From contig JBJXGH010000129.1 of the NCBI GenBank assembly GCA_046153685.1, forward strand, positions 43,210-107,209: 64,000 nt of DNA, read 5' to 3'. The notes below the pieces were generated by a model, which was not told where the DNA came from, made no database searches, and saw only the letters and a program-made list of their open reading frames with translations. The number at the start of each line of letters is the position of its first letter. The stretch's first letter is position 1. Positions 43,035 to 52,462 of the stretch are shown piece after piece. Both the position numbers and the translations under genes were made by a program. This DNA comes from CAMAPP01 sp046153685 (GTDB taxonomy: Bacteria; Pseudomonadota; Alphaproteobacteria; CADEGL01).

Positions 43035-44612
43035 AAAGTGCCGCACGCCTGTGAACACCATCGCCAAGCCCCGAGCATCGGCGGCGGTGATTACCTCGGC
43101 ATCACGGACCGATCCGCCGGGTTGAATGACGGCCGTAACACCCGCTTGCGCGGCGGCGATCAAGCCGTCGGGGAACGGGAAGAACGCGTCCGAGGCAACC
43201 ACGGAACGGCGGGTGCGTGGCTCGCCCTCGCCCGATAGCCGGGCGGCGTCCTCGGCCTTAAGCGCGGCTGTGCGGCTCGAATCGATCCGGCTCATTTGTC
43301 CGGCGCCGATTCCCACCGTCGCGCCGTCGCGGGCATAGACAATGGCATTCGACTTCACGTGCTTGCACACGGCGAAAGCGAACAGCAAATCGTCAATTTC
43401 CGTCGCGCTTGGCACCCGTCTTGTCACGCACGTCAGATCCGCCCTGCCGACGCGCCGATTGTCTCGCGTCTGCACCAGGAATCCGCCGGCCAACGAGCGG
43501 AAGGTGCGCGCGGAATCCCCGGGCGATGGCATCTGCCCGATATCGAGCAGCCGAAGATTCTTTTTTCCGGCGAAAACTGAAAGCGCGTCCGCCAAATATC
43601 CAGGGGCGATGATGACCTCGGCGAACAATTTTGCGATAACTCCCGCCGTCTCGGCGTCGAGCGGACGATTGACCGCGACGATCCCACCGAAGGCGCTGAC
43701 CGGATCGCAGGCAAGGGCCAAGCCATAGGATGCGGCTAACGAGTCGGCTGTCGCCACGCCGCACGGATTGGCGTGCTTGATGATGGCGACCGCCGGGCGC
43801 TCGAACTCCGCGACCAGCTCGATCGCCGCGTCGGCATCGGCGAGATTGTTGTAGCTCAGTTCCTTGCCTTGAAGCTGGCGGGCCGAGCCCACGCCCGGGC
43901 GCCGATCGCCGCCGAGATAGAAGGCGGCGGACTGGTGCGGATTCTCACCGTAACGCATCATCTGTGCGCGCATGCCGGCGATCACCAGGCGTTGGGGCAA
44001 ATCTTCGCCCTCGCGGCGCGCGAACCAGTCCCCGATCGCCGCGTCGTAGGCGGCCGTGCGCGAAAAGGCGCGGGCCGCGAGATTGCGGCGCAAGGCCATG
44101 GTCGTCGCGCCGCCGGTTGCGGCCATTTCGGCCATGATCGCTTGGTAATCTGCCGGATCGGTCGCGACAGCGACATGGGCGTGGTTCTTGGCCGCGGCGC
44201 GAATCAAGGCCGGGCCGCCGATATCGATATTCTCGACGCAGTCGTCGAAGTTTGCACCCGAGGCGACGGTCGCTTCGAAGGGATACAGATTTACGATCAC
44301 CAGATCGATGGCCGCGATCTTGTGTTCCGCCATTGCGGCGCGATGTTCGGCCAACTCGCGGCGCGCAAGTATGCCGCCGTGAATCGTCGGGTGCAGGGTT
44401 TTCACCCGGCCATCGAGAATCTCGGGAAACCCCGTGTGCGCCGATACCTCGGTGACCCCAATACCCGCCGCAACCAGGGCGCGGGCGGTGCCGCCGGTCG
44501 AAAGGATCTCGATTCCATGCTTGGCAAGAAAGCGGCCGAGTTCGACGAGCCCCATTTTGTCGGAAACCGACAGCAAGGCGCGGCGAACGGTAACTCGTTG
44601 GGTATCGGTCAT
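43026..44612 (-). CDS. purH: Bifunctional AICAR formyltransferase/IMP cyclohydrolase
   Basis: Protein of 528 residues doing the last two steps of purine synthesis. The N-terminal IMP cyclohydrolase domain (about 1-200) has ALLSVSDKMGLVELGRFLAKHGIEILSTGGTA, GRVKTLHPTIHGGILARR, and DLVIVNLYPF. The C-terminal formyltransferase domain includes the RYGENPHQSAAFY and IIKHANPCGVA catalytic Lys-His motif, and ends SDAFFPFPDG...VIQPGGSVRD. Length is typical. It lies 27 bp after the WbpM-like glycan gene on the same strand, an unusual neighbour. Confidence 0.97.
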   Translation of the reverse strand: MTDTQRVTVRRALLSVSDKMGLVELGRFLAKHGIEILSTGGTARALVAAGIGVTEVSAHTGFPEILDGRVKTLHPTIHGGILARRELAEHRAAMAEHKIAAIDLVIVNLYPFEATVASGANFDDCVENIDIGGPALIRAAAKNHAHVAVATDPADYQAIMAEMAATGGATTMALRRNLAARAFSRTAAYDAAIGDWFARREGEDLPQRLVIAGMRAQMMRYGENPHQSAAFYLGGDRRPGVGSARQLQGKELSYNNLADADAAIELVAEFERPAVAIIKHANPCGVATADSLAASYGLALACDPVSAFGGIVAVNRPLDAETAGVIAKLFAEVIIAPGYLADALSVFAGKKNLRLLDIGQMPSPGDSARTFRSLAGGFLVQTRDNRRVGRADLTCVTRRVPSATEIDDLLFAFAVCKHVKSNAIVYARDGATVGIGAGQMSRIDSSRTAALKAEDAARLSGEGEPRTRRSVVASDAFFPFPDGLIAAAQAGVTAVIQPGGSVRDAEVITAADARGLAMVFTGVRHFRH

Positions 44613-44639
44613 CGGAAAACTCGCGAACAGTAAGCTAAA

Positions 44640-46553
44640 TCAGCGCGCAGCCGCCGGTCTGGTGGCCGCGCCGCCGAGCTGTGCCTCGGGCACCAGGCGG
44701 GCCAGAACCGTGACCGCGCGCTCGGCATGACCGGCGCTAGCCGCTTCGCCGAGCTCGTCGAGCGCGCGGGCGAGAATCGCGACATCGGCGGCCCGGGGCG
44801 CCGCCAGAAATATGCCGCCGAGTTCGGTTGGCACGGCGTGCTCGGCTGCATGAAAAAGTTCCTCGTGGAGTTTTTCGCCGGGTCTCAGCCCGGTATAGCG
44901 GATCTCGATGTCGGTCCCCGGCTGCAGTCCCGACAGGCGGATCATTTGCTTGGCAAGATCGGCAATGCGAACGGGTTCGCCCATGTCGAGGACGAATATC
45001 TTGCCGCTTTCGGCGCCGCTGCGCGTGCCAAGGACGGTCGCCTGGAGGACGAGCTCGACGGCTTCGCGAGTGGTCATGAAGTAGCGGGTGATGTCGGGAT
45101 GGGTGACGGTGACGGGCCCGCGCGAGGCGATTTGGCGCTGAAACAATGGTACGACCGAGCCGGTCGAGCCCAGGACATTGCCGAATCTCACGGTCACGAA
45201 ACGCGCGCCCCGACCTTGCGCCGAGAGATCCAAGGCCTGGCAATAGGCTTCCGCGACCCGTTTGGTCGCGCCCATGACGTTGGTCGGATTGACTGCCTTG
45301 TCGGTCGAGATCAGCACCATGGCCTCGACGCCCGTTGCCCGGCAGGCATCGGCCAAATTGCGCGTGCCTATGACATTTGTCAGGACACCCTCGACGGGGT
45401 GGGCTTCGACCATTGGCACGTGCTTCAACGCCGCTGCATGGAAGATGAGTTGCGGCGCCTGGGTCGCGACGGCGCGCGCGAGCCTGTCCTTGTCGCGCAC
45501 GTCGCACAGCACAACCGAGCGCGGCAGATTCGGTCGCCGCTCGCCGATTTCGAGATCGATCGCGTAAAGATTGAACTCGCCGTAATCGAGCAGGGTCAGA
45601 TGCGAAGGCGCGAAATCGGCGATCTGCCGGGCGAGTTCCGAGCCGATGGTTCCACCCGCGCCGGTCACCATGATCCGCTTTCCCGCGATCAAGCCCTGCA
45701 TGCCCACGCGATCGAGCACGGCCTGCGGCCGACCGAGCAAATCCTCGATCGCGATCGGACGCATGGCGATCTCGTCGCCGCGTTCGCTCTTGAAGTCCGT
45801 GAGATTTGGCAGGCGCGCGAGCGACATCCCGCTGGCTTCGGCCAGTTCGAGCAATTGGCGCACCTGCGCGCCGTCGATGCCGTCGCTCGCCAGGATCAGC
45901 CGGCGCGGCGTCATGCCCTCGCGCGACAGCCGGTCGACGACCTCGCGCGCCTGATCGAGGGTGCCGAGAACGCGAACACCACGAATCGCGCGGTCAACCC
46001 GCGTGCCCTTCTCGTCGAGGATGCCGACCACGCGGTAGCCCGCTGCCGGACGCTGGCGCGTCGCCTGGATGAAAAGCTCGGCCGCGTCGCTGGCGCCCAC
46101 CAGAAGGACGGGTACGCGCCGGTAACCGTCTCGCACCAAGACCGCTTCGACGCTCCGATCCTTCAAGACCCGGTAGAGGATGCGCGGGCCGCCCAGCAAG
46201 GCCATCAGCACGAAGGCGTTGATGACGATGTGCGAGCGCGGCAATTGGTCGAGCCGCGTGAGGAAGAACACCAAGGGTAAATAGACGAGGCTCGCAAGAC
46301 CGACCGCCTTGGCGATGGCGATCGTATCGTCGAGCGAGGCATAGCGCCAAACCCCGCGATAGAGTCGCATGGACGCGAACACGGCGGCCGATACCGAAAC
46401 GAAAATCGTCGTCCAAATCGCAATCGATTCGCGCGGCAGATCGAAGAACGAATCGCCCATGCGCAGATACAGCGAGGCAACGAAAGCCACCCCGGTCATG
46501 ATCAGGTCGTGAACGAAGGCGATGCGCGCGCGGCTTAGGTGAATGAAGGTCAA
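44640..46553 (-). CDS. Membrane-bound UDP-sugar 4,6-dehydratase, WbpM/CapD family
   Basis: Protein of 637 residues: four N-terminal membrane helices (about 10-130), a CoA-binding-like domain (about 145-260, VPVLLVGASDAAELF), and a catalytic short-chain dehydrogenase domain from about 290 (VTGAGGTIGSELARQI). The catalytic region LISTDKAVNPTNVMGATKR shows the Met-for-Tyr replacement typical of large WbpM/PglF-type dehydratases, which convert UDP-GlcNAc to a 4-keto-6-deoxy sugar, a step towards QuiNAc, FucNAc or bacillosamine. It would supply the first sugar for the WecA-like transferase 79 bp upstream. Confidence 0.93.
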   Translation of the reverse strand: MTFIHLSRARIAFVHDLIMTGVAFVASLYLRMGDSFFDLPRESIAIWTTIFVSVSAAVFASMRLYRGVWRYASLDDTIAIAKAVGLASLVYLPLVFFLTRLDQLPRSHIVINAFVLMALLGGPRILYRVLKDRSVEAVLVRDGYRRVPVLLVGASDAAELFIQATRQRPAAGYRVVGILDEKGTRVDRAIRGVRVLGTLDQAREVVDRLSREGMTPRRLILASDGIDGAQVRQLLELAEASGMSLARLPNLTDFKSERGDEIAMRPIAIEDLLGRPQAVLDRVGMQGLIAGKRIMVTGAGGTIGSELARQIADFAPSHLTLLDYGEFNLYAIDLEIGERRPNLPRSVVLCDVRDKDRLARAVATQAPQLIFHAAALKHVPMVEAHPVEGVLTNVIGTRNLADACRATGVEAMVLISTDKAVNPTNVMGATKRVAEAYCQALDLSAQGRGARFVTVRFGNVLGSTGSVVPLFQRQIASRGPVTVTHPDITRYFMTTREAVELVLQATVLGTRSGAESGKIFVLDMGEPVRIADLAKQMIRLSGLQPGTDIEIRYTGLRPGEKLHEELFHAAEHAVPTELGGIFLAAPRAADVAILARALDELGEAASAGHAERAVTVLARLVPEAQLGGAATRPAAAR

Positions 46554-46632
46554 CCCGTCTCTCCGTCATGGCGACCGTTCGAGACGAGCCGCCGCCGAAA
46601 CCATAGCACAGGCCCCAGTCGGGCAAGAGCGT

Positions 46633-47622
46633 CTAGGGCCGCCCCAGGCTCAGCCGCCACAGTACGACCGCCACCACCCCTGCGGCCATCGGCAGGACAC
46701 TCCAGCCAAGGCTTGCCTCGCCAGCAACCGCGAGCCCTACGAGTGCGAGATTGCCCGCGCCGATCGCGCGCACCACCTTGTCGTGCGACATGCCGCCCCG
46801 CACTGCGCGCTGGTAGAAATGCTCGCGATGGGCGCGCCAGACAAGCTCGCCGCGGACCGCCCTGCGCGCAAGCGTGAGCGTCGAATCGGCAAGGTAGTAA
46901 AGCGGCAAAACCAAGGCCGCGATCCATGCACCCGACGCGGCAAGGCCGAGGAGCAGCCATCCGAGGGCAAAGCCGAGCGGCACGCTGCCCACGTCGCCGA
47001 GAAAAATCTTCGCGCGATGCCAGTTCCACGGAAGGAATCCGAGCGCCGCGCCGCCGATGGCGGCGGCATATAAGACAAGGTCATCCGGGCCGCCTGGCAA
47101 GGCGGCAACGAGGACGATCCCGATGGCGAGTGCCGTCGCCTCGGAGCCGGCAATGCCGTCAATTCCATCCATGAAATTGAACAGATTGATGAACCACAAC
47201 CAGGCCAGCGCTGCGAACGCGGTATCGAGCCACGGCGCCAGAAGGCCCTGGGCGATCGGGCCTGGCAAGGCCAGAAGTCCCAGCGCCACGGCACCGGCTT
47301 GTGCGATCAAGCGCGGGCCCGCCGGCAGCCCTTTGATATCGTCGATCCAGGATATGCCCGCCAATCCCGCCAGTGCCGCCGCGACGTACCATGTCTCCGG
47401 CGCGCCCAGCAGCACGCCGGCAAAAACGAGGGCGGGAACGAGAACGCCGATGACCGCGAGCCCTCCGCCGCGCGGCACGGGGGTGTCGTGGCTGCTGCGC
47501 TCGTTCGGGCGATCGAAAATTTCTTGGCGCCGGAGGTAACCCAGAACCTGGCGCGTCGCGAACCACGTCGCGCATGCGACCGCCGCGGCCATCAAGGCTG
47601 AGATCGGCCAAATTGCCGTCAT
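46633..47622 (-). CDS. WecA/MraY/WbpL-family initiating sugar-1-phosphate transferase
   Basis: Integral membrane protein of 329 residues with about 10 helices. It moves a sugar phosphate from a UDP-sugar to undecaprenyl phosphate. Conserved loops: DRPNERSSHDTPVPRGGGLAV (about 40-60), SWIDDIKGLPAGPRL (the DD metal site), FNFMDGIDGIAGSEA, FLGDVGSVPLGF and AHREHFYQRAVRGG. The HREH pattern is of the WbpL type, suggesting FucNAc/QuiNAc-like sugars. The ATG at 47622 overlaps the stop of the O-antigen ligase-like gene. Confidence 0.93.
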   Translation of the reverse strand: MTAIWPISALMAAAVACATWFATRQVLGYLRRQEIFDRPNERSSHDTPVPRGGGLAVIGVLVPALVFAGVLLGAPETWYVAAALAGLAGISWIDDIKGLPAGPRLIAQAGAVALGLLALPGPIAQGLLAPWLDTAFAALAWLWFINLFNFMDGIDGIAGSEATALAIGIVLVAALPGGPDDLVLYAAAIGGAALGFLPWNWHRAKIFLGDVGSVPLGFALGWLLLGLAASGAWIAALVLPLYYLADSTLTLARRAVRGELVWRAHREHFYQRAVRGGMSHDKVVRAIGAGNLALVGLAVAGEASLGWSVLPMAAGVVAVVLWRLSLGRP

Positions 47623-48881
47623 CGCGCGCATTCTCCGCGCGGGGCTGCGATCAGGAATGCGGCCCCCAGTCCCAAGGTCGCCAACCACCAGCTTTGCCAG
47701 AGGCTGAAACTCATGGCGAAGATGATGCCGGCGGATGCCATGGCGCCGAGCGCCGCCGCGCGTGCCGGGCGGTCGAAGGCAGTCCGGCGCAAACGCCACG
47801 CCAGACCCGCCGCGAACGCCGCGCCCAGCGCCGCTCCCGGCAGTCCAAGCTCGAGCCAGAGCTGCAAGGGCGCGCTGTGAGGATGAAGCGGTAGGCGTTC
47901 GCCCGGATTATCGCCGGAGCCGCGCGGCGCGCGCTCGGGAATCGCGGTTTCCTCCAAATCCTTGCCGCCCGGAATCGCACGCGAGCTGTTCATTCCCCAA
48001 CCGAGCAGCGGCCGATCGGCGATGCGCTCGGCTGTGAAACGCCAAATGATCAGTCGGTGATATTCGCTGAAGGAGATATCGGGAAAGACGCTGGCCACGT
48101 TTTTTGGCTCGAGAACCAGACGCGGCACAATGGGGGCGAGGGTGATCGTCAGAATGGCGGCGACGCAGAATACCGCCGTGGCCAGGCGGCCCGATAACCA
48201 CGAAAGAGCGAATGTGGCGAGGCCCGCCAGCAAGGCGATGGCCGAGGCATGCTTGTCAAGACTCACGATCGCCCAAAGTCCCCACAGGAGAGGTATTATT
48301 GCCGTCAGCCTCCATGCGCGGCGGCGCAACAGCGCGAGCGCCAACGGCCATACCAGAATCGCGATCACGGCGGTGGCGCGATTGAAGGCCGTCGAGAATA
48401 GGAACGGCACGTCGGGATGGATGAATCCGCGCAAGGTCTTGAGCACAAGGCCGCGCGTAAATATCTCGAAGGTGAGAAATATGGCGCCTGCGAGCGCGCC
48501 GCGCACGAAGTGGCGCGACACCCGGACTCGCCCTTCGCGGTCGAGGCCGTTTGCAGCTGCCATAAGTACCGCGATTCCGGCGAGCGCGAGGGCGAAGCGC
48601 AAGACTTCCTCGGCGGCGAGTTTCCAGTCGATCGCCCATAGCAGGGAAAGCGTGGCCCAGGCGCCAAGGGCCATGGCCGGCGCCAGGGCCGCCCAAGGCG
48701 AAGCTGGCCAGGTCTTGGCGCGCCATGACGCGCACAATAATAGGATCGCGGTCAGCGCGAGCAGGCTTGCAAGCTGCATCGGCGCCAAGATGGCGATGGG
48801 AAAGACCACCAAGGCCGCGCCCGAAAGCACCCGGCTTGGGTCGAGCACGCTCGGCGAATCGTGGGAGGGCGGCGGCGCCAT
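47619..48881 (-). CDS. O-antigen ligase-like (Wzy_C) membrane protein
   Basis: Protein of 420 residues with about 11 membrane helices and a large periplasmic loop near 300-350 (WGMNSSRAIPGGKDL and PHSAPLQLWLELG, with the LHPHS motif), as in WaaL-type O-antigen ligases and related polymerases. It would attach or polymerise the finished glycan outside the inner membrane. ATG 48881 is taken as the start because of an AGGCGGG ribosome-binding site; the frame upstream is not conserved. Overlaps the WecA-like gene by 4 bp. Confidence 0.85.
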   Translation of the reverse strand: MAPPPSHDSPSVLDPSRVLSGAALVVFPIAILAPMQLASLLALTAILLLCASWRAKTWPASPWAALAPAMALGAWATLSLLWAIDWKLAAEEVLRFALALAGIAVLMAAANGLDREGRVRVSRHFVRGALAGAIFLTFEIFTRGLVLKTLRGFIHPDVPFLFSTAFNRATAVIAILVWPLALALLRRRAWRLTAIIPLLWGLWAIVSLDKHASAIALLAGLATFALSWLSGRLATAVFCVAAILTITLAPIVPRLVLEPKNVASVFPDISFSEYHRLIIWRFTAERIADRPLLGWGMNSSRAIPGGKDLEETAIPERAPRGSGDNPGERLPLHPHSAPLQLWLELGLPGAALGAAFAAGLAWRLRRTAFDRPARAAALGAMASAGIIFAMSFSLWQSWWLATLGLGAAFLIAAPRGECAR

Positions 48882-48967
48882 ACCCGCCTGTATCCTCGAA
48901 GCGGCGCGGGGAATCAATCGCGGGCCAAGATTGGTGCGCCAGCGGCGATGGGCGCCCAAGCGAGTTC

Positions 48968-49031
48968 AGACATGGGCGAGATTAGACATGGGCGAGTTCA
49001 GGCATGGGCGAGTTCAGACATGGGTGGGGCC
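48968..49031. repeat. 16-bp minisatellite, four copies
   Basis: Units AGACATGGGCGAGTTC (with changes) start at 48968, 48984, 49000 and 49016, preceded by a partial GCGAGTTC at 48960. The array sits between the O-antigen ligase-like gene and a broken epimerase gene. Unlike a CRISPR array, there are no spacers. Confidence 0.85.
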
Positions 49032-49427
49032 GGGCGGGATAGGATGCTGGTTGGGATGAGATTTGGGCGCGATGAAGGCGCGCGAGCTTGGCCACGAGGC
49101 CCGCGGCAAAATTCCGCGGCGCAATGCCCGGTCGGGCACGGAGGGATCGACGCTTTGACGCCTGCTCCCGGCCGTGCGTCGCCATTCCTTGGGATCGAAG
49201 GGCGGCCGCATGCCCAGGCGGTTTGCCAGCGCCGGCAGCGTGGCGGGCATCGCCAGGACGGCCGAGCGCGCGTCGAAATCCGTCAACCGCCAGTCCGCGC
49301 GGGGATCGACCGCCACGCAGCGGGCGCGATCGCGACTAAGGGCGATTGCTCGATGGCCGTCCGAGCACAATCGCGCCGCAAGATGCCTCCCGGTTTTTCC
49401 CGTGGCGCCGGCGACGGCAATCTTCAT
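49014..49427 (-). pseudogene. Remnant of an NAD-dependent sugar epimerase/dehydratase
   Basis: The first about 50 codons (MKIAVAGATGKTGRHLAARL, then GHRAIALSRDRAR) are a clear Rossmann-fold start of an extended short-chain dehydrogenase, usually 300-340 residues. After about residue 60 the similarity is lost, and the frame ends in the 16-bp minisatellite. Another frame nearby (about 49060-49185) reads APRNFAAGLVAKLARLH, which looks like a displaced coding helix, so frame disruption and deletion are both likely. It begins 11 bp after the GT4 stop, in the same direction, and was probably once an operon member. Confidence 0.5.
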
Positions 49428-49437
49428 CGGCCAAGTA

Positions 49438-50568
49438 TCATTGCCGCGCGAGGCCCAGAGTCTTGATTTGTCGAGCAACGATATTGGCTTCGTCGTAAAG
49501 CCCGAGCGCCCGCGCGCGGCCCTTTGCACCCAAGCGCTCGCGCAAATCCGGGTCGCGCGCAAGGCGTGCCAAGGCGTGCGCCAAGGCAGCCTCATCGCCG
49601 ACCGGCACCAGCAAGCCGGTTTCGCCTTCCACGACCTCCTCGCGCGAGCCGCGAATATCGGTGGCCACGACGGGCAGCGCACACATCATGGCTTCGATGA
49701 TCGAACGCGGCATGCCCTCGCGGTGGGACGGCAGGGTAAAAATATCGACCGCAGCCATCAGGTCGGCGACATCGCTGCGGTAGCCCAGAAGCTGGATGCG
49801 CGACTTAAGGTCAGGCGTACACTCAAGTTCAGCCAGCGCCCCATCGATACTCGCCGCGTGATCGCTCCCAAGGCGCTCACCCACGATCCAAAGAATCGCC
49901 GGTACGTCGCGCATGGCGCGCAGCAACTCGACGTAACCCTTCTCCGCGACCAGGCGGCCGACCATCAGAATGACGACATCGCCCTCGTCCGCGCCTAGGG
50001 CCGCGCGCACTCGTGCGCGGTGCGCGCCGTCGCGCGGCTTGAAGCGGGTCGGGTCGACCCCGTTGCCGATGGCCTCGATGCGGCCCGAGCGGCAGAGGCC
50101 AAGCCGACGCGCGGCGGCGGCGTCTTCCTCGGCCTGGGTGAAAAGGACATCGGTCAGCCGGCCGCCCAGCCATTCGAGCGCTATGTGAATTGCGCGCCTC
50201 AGCGGCGGCATGCGTTCGTGAAAATAGAATCCATGCGCGGTATAAACCACGACCGGCACGCGGGCGCGCCAGGCGGCCAGGCGGCCGATCAGCGCGGCGA
50301 CGGGTGTGTGAACGTGGACGATGTCGAAGCGCTCGCGGCGAAACAATTCGACCAATCGGCGATAGGTTTCGAAGTGGCGACGCACATCGTGACTGCGTGC
50401 AATGGGTACGCATTCGATGCGAATGCCCGTCGCGCGCACCGTAGGCACAAGCGCTCCGTCGGAACATACCCCGATCACTTCGTGGCCTGCCGCCTTCATG
50501 CCGGCCATCAACGGCAACAAAAAATGATGGAGCGTGAAATCGACAGCGCAAAGCTGGCAGATCTTCAT
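49438..50568 (-). CDS. GT4-family glycosyltransferase
   Basis: Protein of 376 residues. N-terminal domain MKICQLCAVDFTLHHFLLPL with HVHTPVAALIGRLAAW and YTAHGFYFHERM, typical of WcaL/PglA-like GT4 enzymes. C-terminal donor site: VGRLVAEKGYVELLRAM and PSHREGMPRSIIEAMMCALPVVATDIRG (the EX7E site). It overlaps the asnB stop by four bases and is followed 10 bp later by the epimerase remnant. Confidence 0.92.
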   Translation of the reverse strand: MKICQLCAVDFTLHHFLLPLMAGMKAAGHEVIGVCSDGALVPTVRATGIRIECVPIARSHDVRRHFETYRRLVELFRRERFDIVHVHTPVAALIGRLAAWRARVPVVVYTAHGFYFHERMPPLRRAIHIALEWLGGRLTDVLFTQAEEDAAAARRLGLCRSGRIEAIGNGVDPTRFKPRDGAHRARVRAALGADEGDVVILMVGRLVAEKGYVELLRAMRDVPAILWIVGERLGSDHAASIDGALAELECTPDLKSRIQLLGYRSDVADLMAAVDIFTLPSHREGMPRSIIEAMMCALPVVATDIRGSREEVVEGETGLLVPVGDEAALAHALARLARDPDLRERLGAKGRARALGLYDEANIVARQIKTLGLARQ

Positions 50569-52460
50569 GGTGCCGCCTGTCCGCGCCGGGCGTGCCATTG
50601 CTGGAACGCGATCATGGTCCACAACTGCCACGATGTATCGCGCCGTCCGGCCGCGAGGTCCGCAAACCAACGCGCCGGCAGGTCGGGATCAAACAGGCCC
50701 TGATGCCTCAGATGCACGGGATCGATCGCCGCGCGCGCCAGCGGCGCCAACTCGGCGCGCAGCCAGTCCGCGATGGGCATCTCGAAGCCCCTCTTCGGCA
50801 GATCGAACACTTCGGCCGGCAGGCGATCCGCGAAGGCGCGGCGCAGCACGCGTTTGCCCTGGCCCCGGCGCAGCTTGAATCCGCCCGGCATGGCGAAGGC
50901 GCACGCGACCACGCGCTGGTCGAGAAAAGGGCAACGTACCTCGAGGCCATTGGCCATGCTCATGCGGTCGACCTTGACCAGCATGTCGCCGGTTAGGCCG
51001 ATCGCCATCTCGGCGGCCAGCATGGTGTTGATCGGGTCGCCCGGCCGCGCGTACGCCCGCGCGCCGGAAAACAGGGTTTCGATCGTCGGCGCCGCGCCGC
51101 GTTCGATCAACATGGTGTCGAGCTCGTCCTCGGCAAGAAGGCGCGACCAGCCCGCTTGGCGGTCCGCTGGCGCCTTGCCGGCATGGGCGGCGAAGCGGCG
51201 CGTGCGGCGGAAGATCTCGAGCACCGCATGGTTCTTGCCTTCGGGCAAGGCTCTAAGGAGCGGCTCCAGGGCGAACGTGCGCAGCAAAGACGGAATGCGG
51301 CGATAGGTCTCGGCCAGCAATTCGCCTTGATATTTCCGGTAGCCGCCGAAGACCTCGTCCGCGCCGTCGCCCGACAATGCGACGGTCACGTGTCGGCGCG
51401 TGGCGCGGCTCAAAAGATAGGTTGGCAGCGCTGAACTGTCGGCGAACGGCTCGTCGAGGCCGTCGAATACACCTTCCAGCGCGTCCTGCGCCTCGCGCGC
51501 GGTGATCTCGATTTCGGTGTGATCGGTGCCCAAGTGCCGGGCCACGGCGCGCGCGGCCGGACGCTCCTCGTAATAGGCTGAAGCGCCGGGAAAGCCGACG
51601 GTAAAAGTGCGTACGTGCGCAGCCTGGCGCGCCAAGGACGCGGCGACGATCGCCGAATCGATGCCGCCCGAAAGGAAGGCTCCGATCGGCACGTCCGCGA
51701 CCGTGCGCGCGGCGACGGCCTCATCGAAGCGCAGAACCAGATCGCGCGCGGCTTCGTCCTCGTCAGGGTAGAGCGGTAGGCGGCCGGCGATGGAGTCATG
51801 CCAGCGGGCGATCGCCAGTCCTTTGGCGTCGAACCGCGCCCAGTGTCCTGCGGGCAAACGGCGCACGCCGCGCACGATCGCGAACGGATCGGGAATGTAG
51901 CGAAGCGCGAACAGAAGGCGCAGCGCATCCGGATCGACATCGCGCCGCATACCTTCGAGCGCTTCCAACGCTCGCAAATCCGAGCCGAAGGTCAGGTTCT
52001 GGCCATCCTGAGCATAGAGCAAGGGTTTCTTTCCGAAGGCGTCGCGCGCAAGAAACAGCGCGTCTTCGCGCGTGTCCCATAGGGCGAGCGCGAACATGCC
52101 GACCAACCGGGGCAATAGCGCGACGCCCCAGGCGCGCCATCCGGCCAAGATGACCTCGGTGTCGGACTGGGTGGCAAAACGATGGCCAAGGCGTTCCAAT
52201 TCCTTGCGCACCTCGCGGAAATTGTAGATCTCGCCGTTGAAGGTCACGACCAGACCGTCGCGGACCATGGGTTGGGCGGCGGCCGCGGACAGATCGATTA
52301 CCGCGAGGCGTGTATGGCCGAGCGCGCAACGCGCGTCCGACCAGCGCCCACGGCCGTCGGGTCCGCGCTGGCGCATCCAATCGAGCGCGCGGTCCATGCG
52401 CACGCCCGCGATCTCGGGACCGAGACCGTCGAAATTGGCGATGCCCGCGATCCCGCACAT
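50565..52460 (-). CDS. asnB: Asparagine synthetase B-like amidotransferase
   Basis: Protein of 631 residues. The N-terminal glutaminase has the nucleophile Cys2 (MCGIAGIANF) and FNGEIYNF; the C-terminal synthetase has the SGGIDSAIVAA ATP-binding loop (about 260) and the LSGDGADEVFGGYRKY motif. In glycan clusters such proteins may amidate a uronic acid (for example WbpS-like roles) rather than make free asparagine; with a uronic-acid pathway nearby this is a real alternative. Two bases separate it from the upstream GT4 gene. Confidence 0.93.
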   Translation of the reverse strand: MCGIAGIANFDGLGPEIAGVRMDRALDWMRQRGPDGRGRWSDARCALGHTRLAVIDLSAAAAQPMVRDGLVVTFNGEIYNFREVRKELERLGHRFATQSDTEVILAGWRAWGVALLPRLVGMFALALWDTREDALFLARDAFGKKPLLYAQDGQNLTFGSDLRALEALEGMRRDVDPDALRLLFALRYIPDPFAIVRGVRRLPAGHWARFDAKGLAIARWHDSIAGRLPLYPDEDEAARDLVLRFDEAVAARTVADVPIGAFLSGGIDSAIVAASLARQAAHVRTFTVGFPGASAYYEERPAARAVARHLGTDHTEIEITAREAQDALEGVFDGLDEPFADSSALPTYLLSRATRRHVTVALSGDGADEVFGGYRKYQGELLAETYRRIPSLLRTFALEPLLRALPEGKNHAVLEIFRRTRRFAAHAGKAPADRQAGWSRLLAEDELDTMLIERGAAPTIETLFSGARAYARPGDPINTMLAAEMAIGLTGDMLVKVDRMSMANGLEVRCPFLDQRVVACAFAMPGGFKLRRGQGKRVLRRAFADRLPAEVFDLPKRGFEMPIADWLRAELAPLARAAIDPVHLRHQGLFDPDLPARWFADLAAGRRDTSWQLWTMIAFQQWHARRGQAAP

Positions 52461-52462
52461 CG

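Noticed and set aside
44727..46280. 517-codon plus-strand ORF opposite the WbpM-like gene
   Set aside because: Antisense shadow; the minus strand encodes a complete dehydratase with all expected motifs.
48968..49031. CRISPR array
   Set aside because: The 16-bp units abut directly with no spacers and there are no cas genes.
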